Source of the DNA: Labilithrix sp.
GTDB taxonomy: Bacteria; Myxococcota_A; Polyangia; Polyangiales; Polyangiaceae
Assembly (NCBI GenBank): GCA_019637155.1
Contig: JAHBWE010000018.1
Coordinates: 62,001-126,000 of the forward strand
Length of the DNA stretch: 64,000 bases
Direction of reading: 5' to 3'
In this document: positions 7,888 through 16,448 of the stretch, in pieces
Layout of the letters: each line of letters opens with the position of its first letter
Position numbering within the stretch: the first letter of the stretch is position 1
Translations under genes and position numbers: made by a program
The notes under the pieces: generated by a model
Told to the model about the DNA's origin: nothing
Database searches by the model: none
Seen by the model: the letters and a program-made list of their open reading frames with translations, nothing else

Positions 7888-9839
7888 TTCTGGCGGGTCT
7901 GCCGTTCGCGACGATCGCGGCGATCTTCGGCGCGGCGGCGGCGTTCGCGACGGCGCTCTACATCCTGAAGCTCCGGCGGCGCACGGTCGCGGTCCCGTTC
8001 TCGAAGCTGTGGGAGAAGATCCTGCGCGACAAGGAGGCGACGAGCCTCTTCTCGCGCCTGAAGCGGCTCCTCTCGCTCCTCGTCCAGCTCGCGCTCCTCG
8101 CGCTCCTCGCGTTCGCGCTCGGCGATCCGCGCGCCGCGGCGACGCTGATCAAGGGCCGGAACCTCGTCGTCATCGTCGACGCGTCGGCCTCGATGCAGGC
8201 GACCGACGTGGCGCCGGCGAAGAACCGGCTCGAGGCGGCGAAGGACGAGGTGAAGAAGATCATCCGCGGCCTCGGCGGCTCGGACCGGATGCTCATCGCG
8301 CAGATGGACGCCGCGGTGACGCCGCTCGGACCGACGTCGTCCGACACGTCGGAGCTCGAGCGCGCGCTCGACACGATCAAGGCGACCGACGCGCGCGCCG
8401 ACTTCCCGCGCGCGCTCAGGTTCGCGACCGACTCGCTCCGCGGCGTCGAGAACGCGGAGATCGTCATCGTCTCGGACGGCCGCCTCGGCGAGGCGGTCGA
8501 CTCCGCGGGCAAGGTGAAGCTCGGCGACGACGTGAAGCTCTCGTACCTCCCGATCGGCCGCGGCGTGCGCAACGTCGGCATCACCGCGTTCTCGGTCCGC
8601 CGCTACCCGCTCGACAAGAGCCGCTACGAGGTGATGCTCGAGGTCACGAACACCGGCCCCGAGGTCGAGGACGTCGAGCTCTCGCTCTTCGCCGATCCGC
8701 AGAAGGGCGGCCCCGACGACAAGGGGGTGCTCGTCGACCTCACGAAGCTGCGCCTCAAGCCGGGCGAGCGCCTGCCGCGCTTCTACCCGAACCTCTCCGG
8801 CGCGAGCCGCGCGCTCCAGGCGTCGATCGCGCCGCTCGAGGGCAGCCAGGACACGCTCCCCGCCGACGACAAGGCCTACGCGCTCCTCCCCGAGCGCCGC
8901 CGCGCGAAGGTCCTCGTCGTCACGCCGGGCAACACCTACCTCGAGGCCGCGCTCCTCCTCGACGAGTACCTCGACGTCCAGCTCGTCGGCCCGCGCGAGT
9001 ACGTCGAGAAGATCGCGCCGAGCCAGCAGAAGAACGACGTCGTCATCTTCGACGGCGTCACGCCCGCCGATCCGCCGCGCGCGCACGCGATCTACCTCGA
9101 TCCGCGCGGCCCCGGCTCGCCGGTCGCGGTCGAGGCCGAGATCAAGACGCCGGGCTTCGACAAGATCGAGCGGAAGCACCCGATCGTGCGCTGGACCGCG
9201 CTCGACGACGTGAACATCTCGAAGGGGCACCGCCTCAAGCCGCAGCCGGGCGACAAGGTCGTGGGCTCCTCCGACGGCGGCGGCCCGATCCTCGTGACGG
9301 GGCAGCGCGGCACGAACAAGTTCGTCGCGCTCGGCTTCGATCCGCGCGACAGCGACCTCCCGCTCCGCGTCGCGTGGCCGCTCCTCCTCCTCAACAGCAT
9401 CAACTTCTTCACCGACGAGGACTCGCAGTACATCTCGAGCTTCCGCACCGGCGACGTCTGGCGCGTCCCGGTCGTCACCCAGAGCGGGCAGGCAAAGCTC
9501 AAGATGCCGACGAGCGCGGAGGCGATGATCCCGGTCCACGAGGGGCGCGCGGTGTACCTCGGCCAGCACGCCGGCTTCTACGAGCTCGCGGGCGGCGACG
9601 CTCCGGCCGAGGGGCAGAGCGACGCGGCGACGAAGACCGCGTTCGCGGCGAACCTCCTCGACGCGGACGAGAGCGCGGTCGAGCCGGCGAAGGAGCTCGT
9701 CGTCGACGGGAAGAAGGCGGGCACGCTCTCGGGCTTCCAGATCGGCGTCCGCCGCGAGATCTGGATCTACCTCCTGCTCGCCGCGGTGATCCTCACCGCG
9801 ATCGAGTGGATCACGTACCACCGAAGGATCACGGTCTGA
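7884..9839 (+). CDS. BatA/vWA membrane protein
   Basis: The 651-residue protein has an N-terminal BatA-like region with two membrane helices (about residues 8-27 and 62-80), then a vWA domain with MIDAS DASAS at residues 99-103, a long beta-rich periplasmic-type region with an Ig-like or CARDB-like section (about 230-330), and a C-terminal helix (about 628-642) ending in a basic tail. This is the organisation of BatA-type proteins found with MoxR and DUF58 in aerotolerance-like operons. Start GTG overlaps the DUF58 stop, and the stop overlaps the start of the next gene, so the three proteins are coupled. Function in envelope homeostasis is inferred from the family. Confidence 0.85.
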   Translation: MILAGLPFATIAAIFGAAAAFATALYILKLRRRTVAVPFSKLWEKILRDKEATSLFSRLKRLLSLLVQLALLALLAFALGDPRAAATLIKGRNLVVIVDASASMQATDVAPAKNRLEAAKDEVKKIIRGLGGSDRMLIAQMDAAVTPLGPTSSDTSELERALDTIKATDARADFPRALRFATDSLRGVENAEIVIVSDGRLGEAVDSAGKVKLGDDVKLSYLPIGRGVRNVGITAFSVRRYPLDKSRYEVMLEVTNTGPEVEDVELSLFADPQKGGPDDKGVLVDLTKLRLKPGERLPRFYPNLSGASRALQASIAPLEGSQDTLPADDKAYALLPERRRAKVLVVTPGNTYLEAALLLDEYLDVQLVGPREYVEKIAPSQQKNDVVIFDGVTPADPPRAHAIYLDPRGPGSPVAVEAEIKTPGFDKIERKHPIVRWTALDDVNISKGHRLKPQPGDKVVGSSDGGGPILVTGQRGTNKFVALGFDPRDSDLPLRVAWPLLLLNSINFFTDEDSQYISSFRTGDVWRVPVVTQSGQAKLKMPTSAEAMIPVHEGRAVYLGQHAGFYELAGGDAPAEGQSDAATKTAFAANLLDADESAVEPAKELVVDGKKAGTLSGFQIGVRREIWIYLLLAAVILTAIEWITYHRRITV

Positions 9840-12800
9840 TGTCGCGCCGCCTCCTCTCGATCCTCGGCATCGTCCTCGGCGTCGCCGCGGTCGCGCTCTA
9901 CATCGCGAACCGCGTGACGCACGGCTACGTCTGGGCGTTCGCGTCGACGCGCGGCGACCTGATGCTCACCGGCGCGATCGCGGCCGGCTGCGGCTTCGTG
10001 ATCGTGAAGGCGATCGCCGACGCGGTCGCGCAGTGGCGCGCGAAGCAGGCGGTCGACCGCGCGAAGGTCGGGTTCGCGGTCTTCGGCGGCGCGCTCGGCC
10101 TCGCCGGCGTCTACATCTACTGGCGCGAGGTGCTGACCGCGGCGAAGGCGACGATCACGTTCGCGCGGCAGGGCACCGACTACGAGCTCCTCTCCCCGAA
10201 GATGCTCGGGCTCGCGCTGCTCGCGCCCTTCTTCTTCTGGATGATCGGACGGAGCCTCGCCGACCTGCCGCTCCCGCAGCGCATCCTCTCCGTCGTGCTG
10301 CGCATGGCGTTCGTCGCGCTCCTCGCGCTGGGGCTCTCGCGCCTCGCGCGCACGGCGACGACGCAGAAGGTCGCCACCGTCTACCTCGTCGACGTCTCCG
10401 AGTCGGTGCCCGACGCCGCGGTGGAGGACGCGCGCGCGGAGATCACGAAGGCGCTCAAGGAGAAGCCGGAGGACGCGATCGTCCGCGTCATCACGTTCGC
10501 GCGCCGGCCGCGGGTGGTGCCGATCGCCGACGACGCGAAGGAGGCGCCGGCGCTGGAGCGTCACGACCTCGCGCCGACGGACGCGAAGGGGAACCCGAAC
10601 AAGGGTCGCACGGGGCTCGGGGCGGCGACGGACGTCGCGAGCGCGATGCAGCTCGCGTACGGCCAGTACCCCGCCGGTTACCTCCGGCGCGCGGTCATCT
10701 TCACCGACGGCGTGCAGACCGACGGCGACATGCTCGCGGAGGCGAACCGCGCGAAGGAGTTCGGGGTCAAGGTCTACACCGTGCCGTACCACCGGCCGGT
10801 GCCGGGCGAGGTCGCGCTCCGCGATCTGCGCCTGCCGGACAAGGTCCGCGTCGGCGAGCCGTTCAACCTCCACGCGAACATCTTCTCGTCGCGGCCGCAG
10901 AAGGTCCGCGCGACGCTGAAGCAGGGCGAGGCGATCAACGGCCTCGACGGCATCCGGGACATCGAGCTCAAGGCCGGCGACAACGACGTCACGTTCAAGA
11001 GCGTCGTCCGCGTCGCGGGCGAGGTGACGTACGCGCTCGACCTCGCCGACATCCCCGAGGACCGCTTCAAGGAGAACAACCGCTTCGCGGTCTCCGTCGC
11101 GGTGCCGGGGCGGCCCTCCGTCCTCTACGCCGAGGGCAACACGTCGCGCGCGAGCTACCTCGCGTCGGCGCTCTCGGCGCAGGAGTTCGACGTCGACGTG
11201 CGGTCGCCGCGCGAGATCCCGTCGTCGATCCGCGAGCTCGAGCGCTACGACTTCGTGATCCTCTCCGACACGCCGGCGGAGAGCGTCTCGCTCACGCAGC
11301 AGGACGCGATCGAGAGCTACGTCCGCGACCTCGGCGGCGGCTTCCTCTTCGCCGGCGGCGAGGCGGGCTTCGGCCTCGGCGGCTGGTACCACACGACGGT
11401 GGAGCGCATCCTCCCGGTCCGGATGGACTCGGAGAAGAAGCGCGACGAGCCGCAGGTCGCGATGGTGCTCGTGCTCGACCGCTCCGGCTCGATGAGCGGC
11501 CTCCCGATCGAGATGGCAAAAGCCGCCGCGAAGGCGACCGCGGACACGCTCTCCTCCGACGACCTGATCGAGGTGATCGCCTTCGACTCCGCCCCCACGC
11601 GCGTCGTGCGCATGACGGCGGCGAAGCACCGCGCGCGCATCCAGAGCGACATCGCGCGCATCCAGCCCGGCGGCGGCACCGAGATCTTCAGCGCCCTCGA
11701 CGCGGCGTACCAGTCGCTCACGTCGACGCGCGCGCGGCGCAAGCACGTCATCCTCCTCACCGACGGTCAGGCGCCGCACAACGGCATCCGCGACCTCGCG
11801 CAGGCGATGGCGGCGGAGAACATCTCGGTCACGTCCGTCGGCCTCGGCTCCGGCATCGACGAGGGGCTCCTCCGCATGATCAGCGACGCGGGCGGCGGCC
11901 GTCTCTACAAGGTCATGGACCCGCAGCAGCTCCCGCGCGTGTTCACGCGTGAGACCGAGATGGTCAGCCGCAACGCCGCGGTCGAGGAGTACTTCCAGCC
12001 GCGCGTCGTGTCACCGGCGGACTTCCTGCGCGGCGTCGACATGAGCTCGGCGCCGTACCTCCACGGCTACGTCGCGACGAAGATGAAGCCGCCGCCGGCG
12101 CAGGAGATCCTGCAGAGCGAGGTGCAGGAGCCGATCCTCGCGCGCTGGCACGTCGGGCTCGGGTGGTCGCTCGCGTGGACCTCCGACGTGAAGAACCTCT
12201 GGGCGGTGGAGTGGCTGCGCTGGCCGGGCTACGGGCAGTTCTGGGGTCAGCTCGTGCGCGAGCACATGCGCCAGAAGAAGCGGCAGCAGTACGACATGAG
12301 CTGCGCGATCGATCCCGCGACCGGCCACGTGAAGGCGTCGATCGACGCGATCGGCGGCGACGACCGCTTCCAGAACGGCCTCGACGCGAAGCTCACCGTC
12401 ACGGGGCCGCAGCCGAACGGCGAGACGAAGAAGATCACGATGCGCCAGACCGCGCCCGGTCGCTACGAGTCGGACTTCCCGCTCGAGCGCTTCGGCTCGT
12501 TCCTCCTCCACGCGAGCCTCGAGAAGGGGGTCGAGGACGGCAAGGGCGGAACGAAGAGCGTCCAGGTGGCGGAGAGCTTCGGCCACGTGACGAACCCGTA
12601 CCCGCGCGAGTACCTCGCGCTCGCGCCGGATGTCACCACGCTGTCACGCGTCGCGCTCGTGACCGGCGGCCGCATGGACCCCGCGCCCAAGGATGTGTTC
12701 GATCCCCAGGGCGAGAGCATCAAGTACCACCAGGACCTCTGGAGCCGCTTCATCGGCGCCGCGGTGGCGGTCTACCTCCTCGATCTGCTCATCCGTCGCG

Positions 12801-12865
12801 TCCGCATCTTCGACCGGAAGAAGACGGCGCGCCCGCCCGTCTCGCGCCGCCCCGTCAGCGTGTAG
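9839..12865 (+). CDS. Large membrane protein with two vWA domains and a GATase-like domain
   Basis: The 1008-residue product begins at the ATG that shares its A with the previous stop codon (TGATG). The N-terminal third has several membrane helices. A first vWA-like core has VDVSES around residue 184. A GATase1-like segment lies about 470-520 (YDFVILSDTP, LGGGFLFAGGEAGFGLGGW). A second, canonical vWA domain has DRSGSM around residue 546 and extends to about 680. The C-terminus has another membrane helix (about 975-990) and a basic tail. This matches the glutamine amidotransferase-like vWA proteins that end MoxR/BatA operons. The GATase-like fold lacks an obvious catalytic Cys, so it is probably structural. 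The gene spans a third of the operon. Confidence 0.85.
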   Translation: MSRRLLSILGIVLGVAAVALYIANRVTHGYVWAFASTRGDLMLTGAIAAGCGFVIVKAIADAVAQWRAKQAVDRAKVGFAVFGGALGLAGVYIYWREVLTAAKATITFARQGTDYELLSPKMLGLALLAPFFFWMIGRSLADLPLPQRILSVVLRMAFVALLALGLSRLARTATTQKVATVYLVDVSESVPDAAVEDARAEITKALKEKPEDAIVRVITFARRPRVVPIADDAKEAPALERHDLAPTDAKGNPNKGRTGLGAATDVASAMQLAYGQYPAGYLRRAVIFTDGVQTDGDMLAEANRAKEFGVKVYTVPYHRPVPGEVALRDLRLPDKVRVGEPFNLHANIFSSRPQKVRATLKQGEAINGLDGIRDIELKAGDNDVTFKSVVRVAGEVTYALDLADIPEDRFKENNRFAVSVAVPGRPSVLYAEGNTSRASYLASALSAQEFDVDVRSPREIPSSIRELERYDFVILSDTPAESVSLTQQDAIESYVRDLGGGFLFAGGEAGFGLGGWYHTTVERILPVRMDSEKKRDEPQVAMVLVLDRSGSMSGLPIEMAKAAAKATADTLSSDDLIEVIAFDSAPTRVVRMTAAKHRARIQSDIARIQPGGGTEIFSALDAAYQSLTSTRARRKHVILLTDGQAPHNGIRDLAQAMAAENISVTSVGLGSGIDEGLLRMISDAGGGRLYKVMDPQQLPRVFTRETEMVSRNAAVEEYFQPRVVSPADFLRGVDMSSAPYLHGYVATKMKPPPAQEILQSEVQEPILARWHVGLGWSLAWTSDVKNLWAVEWLRWPGYGQFWGQLVREHMRQKKRQQYDMSCAIDPATGHVKASIDAIGGDDRFQNGLDAKLTVTGPQPNGETKKITMRQTAPGRYESDFPLERFGSFLLHASLEKGVEDGKGGTKSVQVAESFGHVTNPYPREYLALAPDVTTLSRVALVTGGRMDPAPKDVFDPQGESIKYHQDLWSRFIGAAVAVYLLDLLIRRVRIFDRKKTARPPVSRRPVSV

Positions 12866-12939
12866 CGGCGCTTTTCCCCCGTGGAAATGGCCGTCTCCGA
12901 TCGGAGAGCTTCCTTGCGCGTTCGTTTCTTGAGAGCATC

Positions 12940-13677
12940 ATGAACGTGAGGATGAAGCTTCCGGGTTTGCTTTTGGCGATGGCCCTGGCGGGCTGCACGA
13001 ACGAAGCGAAGTCGCCGACGGGGGGTGGCGGCGGCGGTGAGGGCAAGGCGGAGGTCGGCAAGCCGGCCCCCGAGCTCTCGATCGAGACGTTGAACGACAA
13101 GGGCACGATTTCGCTCAACGAGCTGCAGGGCAAGGTCGTCATCGTCGACTTCTGGGCGACGTGGTGTGCACCCTGCAAGCAATCGTTCCCCAAGCTCGAA
13201 GAGCTTCAGAAGAAGGTCGGCGACAAGGTCGTCATCGTCGGCGTCTCGGTCGACGACGAGAAGAAGGGCGTCGCCGAGTTCGCGAAGGAGAACGGCGCGA
13301 CGTTCGCGATCGGCTGGGACCAGGGCCACACCATCGCGAGCCGCTGGAAGGTCGGCACGATGCCGACGACGTTCGTCGTCGACGCCACGGGCAAGGTCCG
13401 CCACATCCACGACGGCTACCACGAGGGCGAGACGGACCGGATGGAGAAGGAGGCGAACGCCCTCCTCGCCGAGGACACCGGCGACACGAAGGTCGCGAAG
13501 AACGACGCCAAGGCCGAAGACCCCGACGCCAAGGGAGACAAAGGCGACAAGGGCGGCGACACGAAGGCCGACACGGCCAAGCCCGACGACAAACCGCCGC
13601 CCGACGAGGACGACCCGCCCCCGAAGGAACCCAAGAAGAAGAAGAAGCCGAAGAAGAAGAAGTCGAAGAAGCCCTGA
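12940..13677 (+). CDS. TlpA/ResA-like thioredoxin lipoprotein
   Basis: The 245-residue protein has a lipoprotein signal peptide with lipobox LAGC (Cys19), a Gly-rich spacer, then a thioredoxin fold of the AlkB/TlpA type with active site WCAPC at residues 75-79 and the cis-Pro loop (VGTMPTTFVVD). Such proteins carry out thiol-disulfide exchange in the periplasm. After residue about 180 there is an unusual low-complexity tail, first Asp/Lys-rich with DKGDKG-type repeats, then Pro/Asp-rich, and finally a poly-Lys stretch that is strongly basic. The tail could bind anionic surface polymers or nucleic acid; this is speculation. It lies 74 bp after the vWA operon on the same strand. Confidence 0.88.
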   Translation: MNVRMKLPGLLLAMALAGCTNEAKSPTGGGGGGEGKAEVGKPAPELSIETLNDKGTISLNELQGKVVIVDFWATWCAPCKQSFPKLEELQKKVGDKVVIVGVSVDDEKKGVAEFAKENGATFAIGWDQGHTIASRWKVGTMPTTFVVDATGKVRHIHDGYHEGETDRMEKEANALLAEDTGDTKVAKNDAKAEDPDAKGDKGDKGGDTKADTAKPDDKPPPDEDDPPPKEPKKKKKPKKKKSKKP

Positions 13678-13687
13678 CGCGATCGCC

Positions 13688-14362
13688 GTGTTGATCGCCG
13701 AGGAGCTGCTCCTGTTGCTGCTGGACGACGAGAGCGGGAGCGTCTCGGCGCATCGCGACGTCGGTCGCGCCTACGTGCGGCCAGTGTTGGGCGGCGCGTT
13801 GCTCGCCGAGCTCGCGCTCGGAGGGAACATCCAGATCGGAGAGGCGGGCTTGCTGCGATCGGGCAAGGTGACGCTCACGAACGCGCCGTACCCGGCCGAT
13901 CCGCTGCTCGTCGACGCGGCAGCGACGATCGCCGAGGCGCCACGCTCCGCGGGCGAGCTGGTCAACCGGCTCGGCAAGGACGCCTTCGAGATGCTGGCTC
14001 GACGCCTGGTCGATCGCGGGATCCTCGAGCGTCGCGAGGACAAGGTCTTGTGGTTCTTTCCGCGCACGCGCTGGCCGGCGCTGGACTCCTCGTACGAGCG
14101 AGAGCTCCGTCTCCGTCTCGCCGCGAGCTTCGACGACGGCGCGGTGGTCGAGCCGCGCATCGGGACGTTGATCGCGCTGCTCCACGCGATCGGAAAGGCC
14201 CACCACCTGGCGCCGATGGAGCCCGGAGAGGCGAGCCGGCGCGCCAAGCGGATCGCCGAAGGCAACTGGGCCGCCAAGGCCGTGCGCGACACCATCGACG
14301 CTTTGATCAGCGCGCTGATCGCGGACGTCGCGCTGATGGCTGCGAACACCGCCAACCACTGA
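13688..14362 (+). CDS. GPP34 (GOLPH3-like) family protein
   Basis: The 224-residue protein (GTG start at 13688; TTG at 13691 also possible) starts with LIAEELLLLLLDDESG, the signature opening of GPP34/GOLPH3 domain proteins. The rest fits: GGALLAELALGGNI, a helix-rich core (AFEMLARRLVDRGILERRED) and a LIALLHAIGKAHHL segment. In eukaryotes GOLPH3 binds phosphatidylinositol 4-phosphate; bacterial members are mostly uncharacterised and may bind membranes. It begins 10 bp after the thioredoxin lipoprotein, so it may be cotranscribed. No membrane segment is seen. Family assignment is firm, molecular role unknown. Confidence 0.82.
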   Translation: MLIAEELLLLLLDDESGSVSAHRDVGRAYVRPVLGGALLAELALGGNIQIGEAGLLRSGKVTLTNAPYPADPLLVDAAATIAEAPRSAGELVNRLGKDAFEMLARRLVDRGILERREDKVLWFFPRTRWPALDSSYERELRLRLAASFDDGAVVEPRIGTLIALLHAIGKAHHLAPMEPGEASRRAKRIAEGNWAAKAVRDTIDALISALIADVALMAANTANH

Positions 14363-14427
14363 TATGGCTGAGCTCGCGGCGGTCGCGGTCGCGGGAATGA
14401 ACGAGGGGACGGCGTGGTTGGGCGCTC

Positions 14428-15063
14428 ATGCAGCATCTCGTGCGGTTGGCGTGGCCTGCGGCGTTCGTGGCGGTGGCGGCGATGGGGTTCGGGTGGCTGC
14501 GGGCGGAGCCGCCGAAGGCGGAGGCGCACGTCGTCGAGGTCGTGCCGACCGGGCCCACCGTCGTCCGGGAGCTCCGCGCGGTCGCGAGGCTCGAGACCGC
14601 GTCGATGCACGTGGAGAAGGTGATCGATCTGAAGGACCATCAGAAGCGGTTCCGCGGGCTCGTCGACGCCGAGGACTCGCTCCTCTTCGTCGCGAGCGGC
14701 GAGGTCGTGCTCGGCGTCGATCTGGGGCGGCTCGGGCCGGACGACGTCGGCTTCGACGAGGCGACGAAGACGGCGACGATCGAGCTGCCGGCGCCCGAGG
14801 TGTTCTCGACCCGCTTCGACGAGGCGCACTCGTACGTGCACTCGCGGCGCACCGACACGTTCGCGGTGCGGAACGAGGGGCTCGAGGCCGCCGCCCGGCG
14901 CGAGGCCGCGGCCGCGTTCGCGAAGGCGGGCCGCGAGCCCCGCGCGATCGACCTCGCGAAGGAGCACGCCGCGACGCAGCTCCGCGCCCTCGCGAAGGCA
15001 TGGGGCGCGAAGGACCTCATCGTCCGCTGGCGCGCACCGGCGGGCGAGCTCGCCGCGCAGTAG
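14428..15063 (+). CDS. DUF4230 family protein, membrane-anchored
   Basis: The 211-residue protein has one N-terminal hydrophobic helix (residues about 6-24) and then the DUF4230 pattern: RELRAVARLETASMHVEKVIDLKD, a FVASGEVVLGVDLGRL strand pair and a C-terminal helix with KEHAATQLRALAKAWG. DUF4230 proteins are secreted or membrane-anchored and of unknown function. It is 65 bp downstream of the GPP34 gene and 16 bp upstream of the DUF1963 gene on the same strand. No catalytic residues can be named. Confidence 0.78.
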   Translation: MQHLVRLAWPAAFVAVAAMGFGWLRAEPPKAEAHVVEVVPTGPTVVRELRAVARLETASMHVEKVIDLKDHQKRFRGLVDAEDSLLFVASGEVVLGVDLGRLGPDDVGFDEATKTATIELPAPEVFSTRFDEAHSYVHSRRTDTFAVRNEGLEAAARREAAAAFAKAGREPRAIDLAKEHAATQLRALAKAWGAKDLIVRWRAPAGELAAQ

Positions 15064-15079
15064 CGTATGCTCCGTTCCG

Positions 15080-16448
15080 GTGGCCGCAGCGAAGAAGAAG
15101 ACGAAGCGCGACGACGTCATCCCCGGCACGGAGGCGTGGCGCGCGCCGCTGCCGCTCGGTCCCGCGCCGGAGAGTGGAGACCCGGCGACCGACGCCCTCT
15201 TCGCCGCGCTTCGAGCGTATCGCGTCGGAGCGCTTCCCCCCGGCTCGGCCGAGCTGATCGCGACGCCCACGCCTGCCCAGGCAGCCTGCGCCGTGGCCGA
15301 GCTGACCGACGCTGCCCTCGACGGAGGAGAGGCCGTCTGGGACGAGGCGTTCGCGCAGACGCTCACGCCGCGCGATCGCAAGAGGATCGGCGCGCCTCGC
15401 CCGCCTCGCGGTGTGGAACCTCCAGCACGAGGGGAGGCAAGGCACGACCCCCGCGAGCTTCGCCGCTCGGACGGCGCTCCTCACCGAGCACGGCGACAGA
15501 TCCATGGTGGAGGGCCTCGCGCGCGCGATGCGTGCCTTCGAGAAGACGTTCAAGAAGCACGCGGCCCCGTACGTCGCGACGCTCACCGAGGTCGGGGAGG
15601 CGCTGCGCGGACGCGCCCCCGTCGAGCTCCCGCCGATGCCGCCCCCGAGGGACTCGCCACCGGCGGCGCCGCTCACGGACGAGGCGCCGCTGACTCCGCT
15701 CGAGCGACAGCACGCCGACCTCGATCGCGCGATCGCGGCTGCGAAGCTGGGCGAGCACGCCGAGCTCGTGCGCGCGGTGGTGCAGCCGTGCGTCGATCTG
15801 CGAACGCTCACCCGCGCCGCGGACGACGCGATCGGTACGAGCCGTCTGGGCGGCCTGCCCGATCTTCCGCCCGCCGAGCCCTGGCCTCGTCTTCGTGGTC
15901 AGGCGCTCGCGTTCCTGGCGCAGCTCGAGCTCCACGCGCTCCACGCGCTTCACGAAGGTCTGGCGCTCCCGCGCGAGGGGCTGCTCTCGTTCTTCGTGTG
16001 GGACGTGTTCGATGAAGAAGGCGAGCCTTACCTCGAGGTCGGCTCCGTCTTGCACGTTCCGCCGGGCACGCTCGCCCGCGCCGCGCTGCCGGCAGACTAC
16101 GCCGCGCCGCGAGAAGGCCGCGCGCCCTTCCCTGGGTGCGCGATCGAGCTGGGGGCTTCCATCGCGGTCCCTCCGCCGTCACACCCTTCGCTCGCGGTGC
16201 TGCCCGCGAAGGCGAAGAAGAGCTACGCGAAGCACGTCTTCCCGCTGGGGGCGCCGCGTCACCGGGTGAGCGGCTACGTGATCCCGAGCGACGCCGGCCC
16301 CGACGACGGCGTGGTGCTCCTTCAGCTGCTCTCGGATCGTCGTTGCGGCTTCGTGTTCGGCGATCTCGAGCGGCTCTTCGTCACCGTTCCCTTCGCCGCT
16401 GCCGCCGCCGGTCGATTCGAAGGAGCTCACTTCTCGTTCGGCGGCTGA
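15080..16448 (+). pseudogene. DUF1963 (YwqG-like) gene split by a frameshift near 15389
   Basis: Two adjacent frames form one protein. The first runs from GTG 15080 to about 15388, ending its sensible part in LTPRDRKRI. The second continues from about 15390 as ARLARLAVWNLQHEG and runs to the stop at 16448. Skipping one G near 15389 restores KRIARLARLAVWNLQH, so a one-base insertion (or two-base loss) explains the split. The second half carries the DUF1963 hallmark (SRLGGLPDLPPAEPWP, LAFLAQLEL, LLSFFVWDV). The intact protein would be about 455 residues, soluble, function unknown. Codon bias is kept throughout, so either decay is recent or the base is a sequencing error. The 3' end overlaps the convergent ferritin-like gene by 22 bp. 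Confidence 0.75.

Noticed and set aside
7809..9821. Very long minus-strand open frames opposite the vWA genes, such as this one and 9767-11779
   Set aside because: High GC leaves antisense frames open; the predicted proteins are Arg/Glu/Asp/Leu-rich strings with no domains, while the plus-strand proteins have clear motifs.
8009..9838. Long upstream extension of the frame of the two-vWA protein
   Set aside because: It runs out of phase through the BatA-like gene, is rich in Arg/Ala/Pro with no domain, and the overlapping TGATG start at 9839 explains the real gene.
13232..14359. Minus-strand frame opposite the thioredoxin and GPP34 genes
   Set aside because: Arg/Ser-rich shadow; both plus-strand products match known families.
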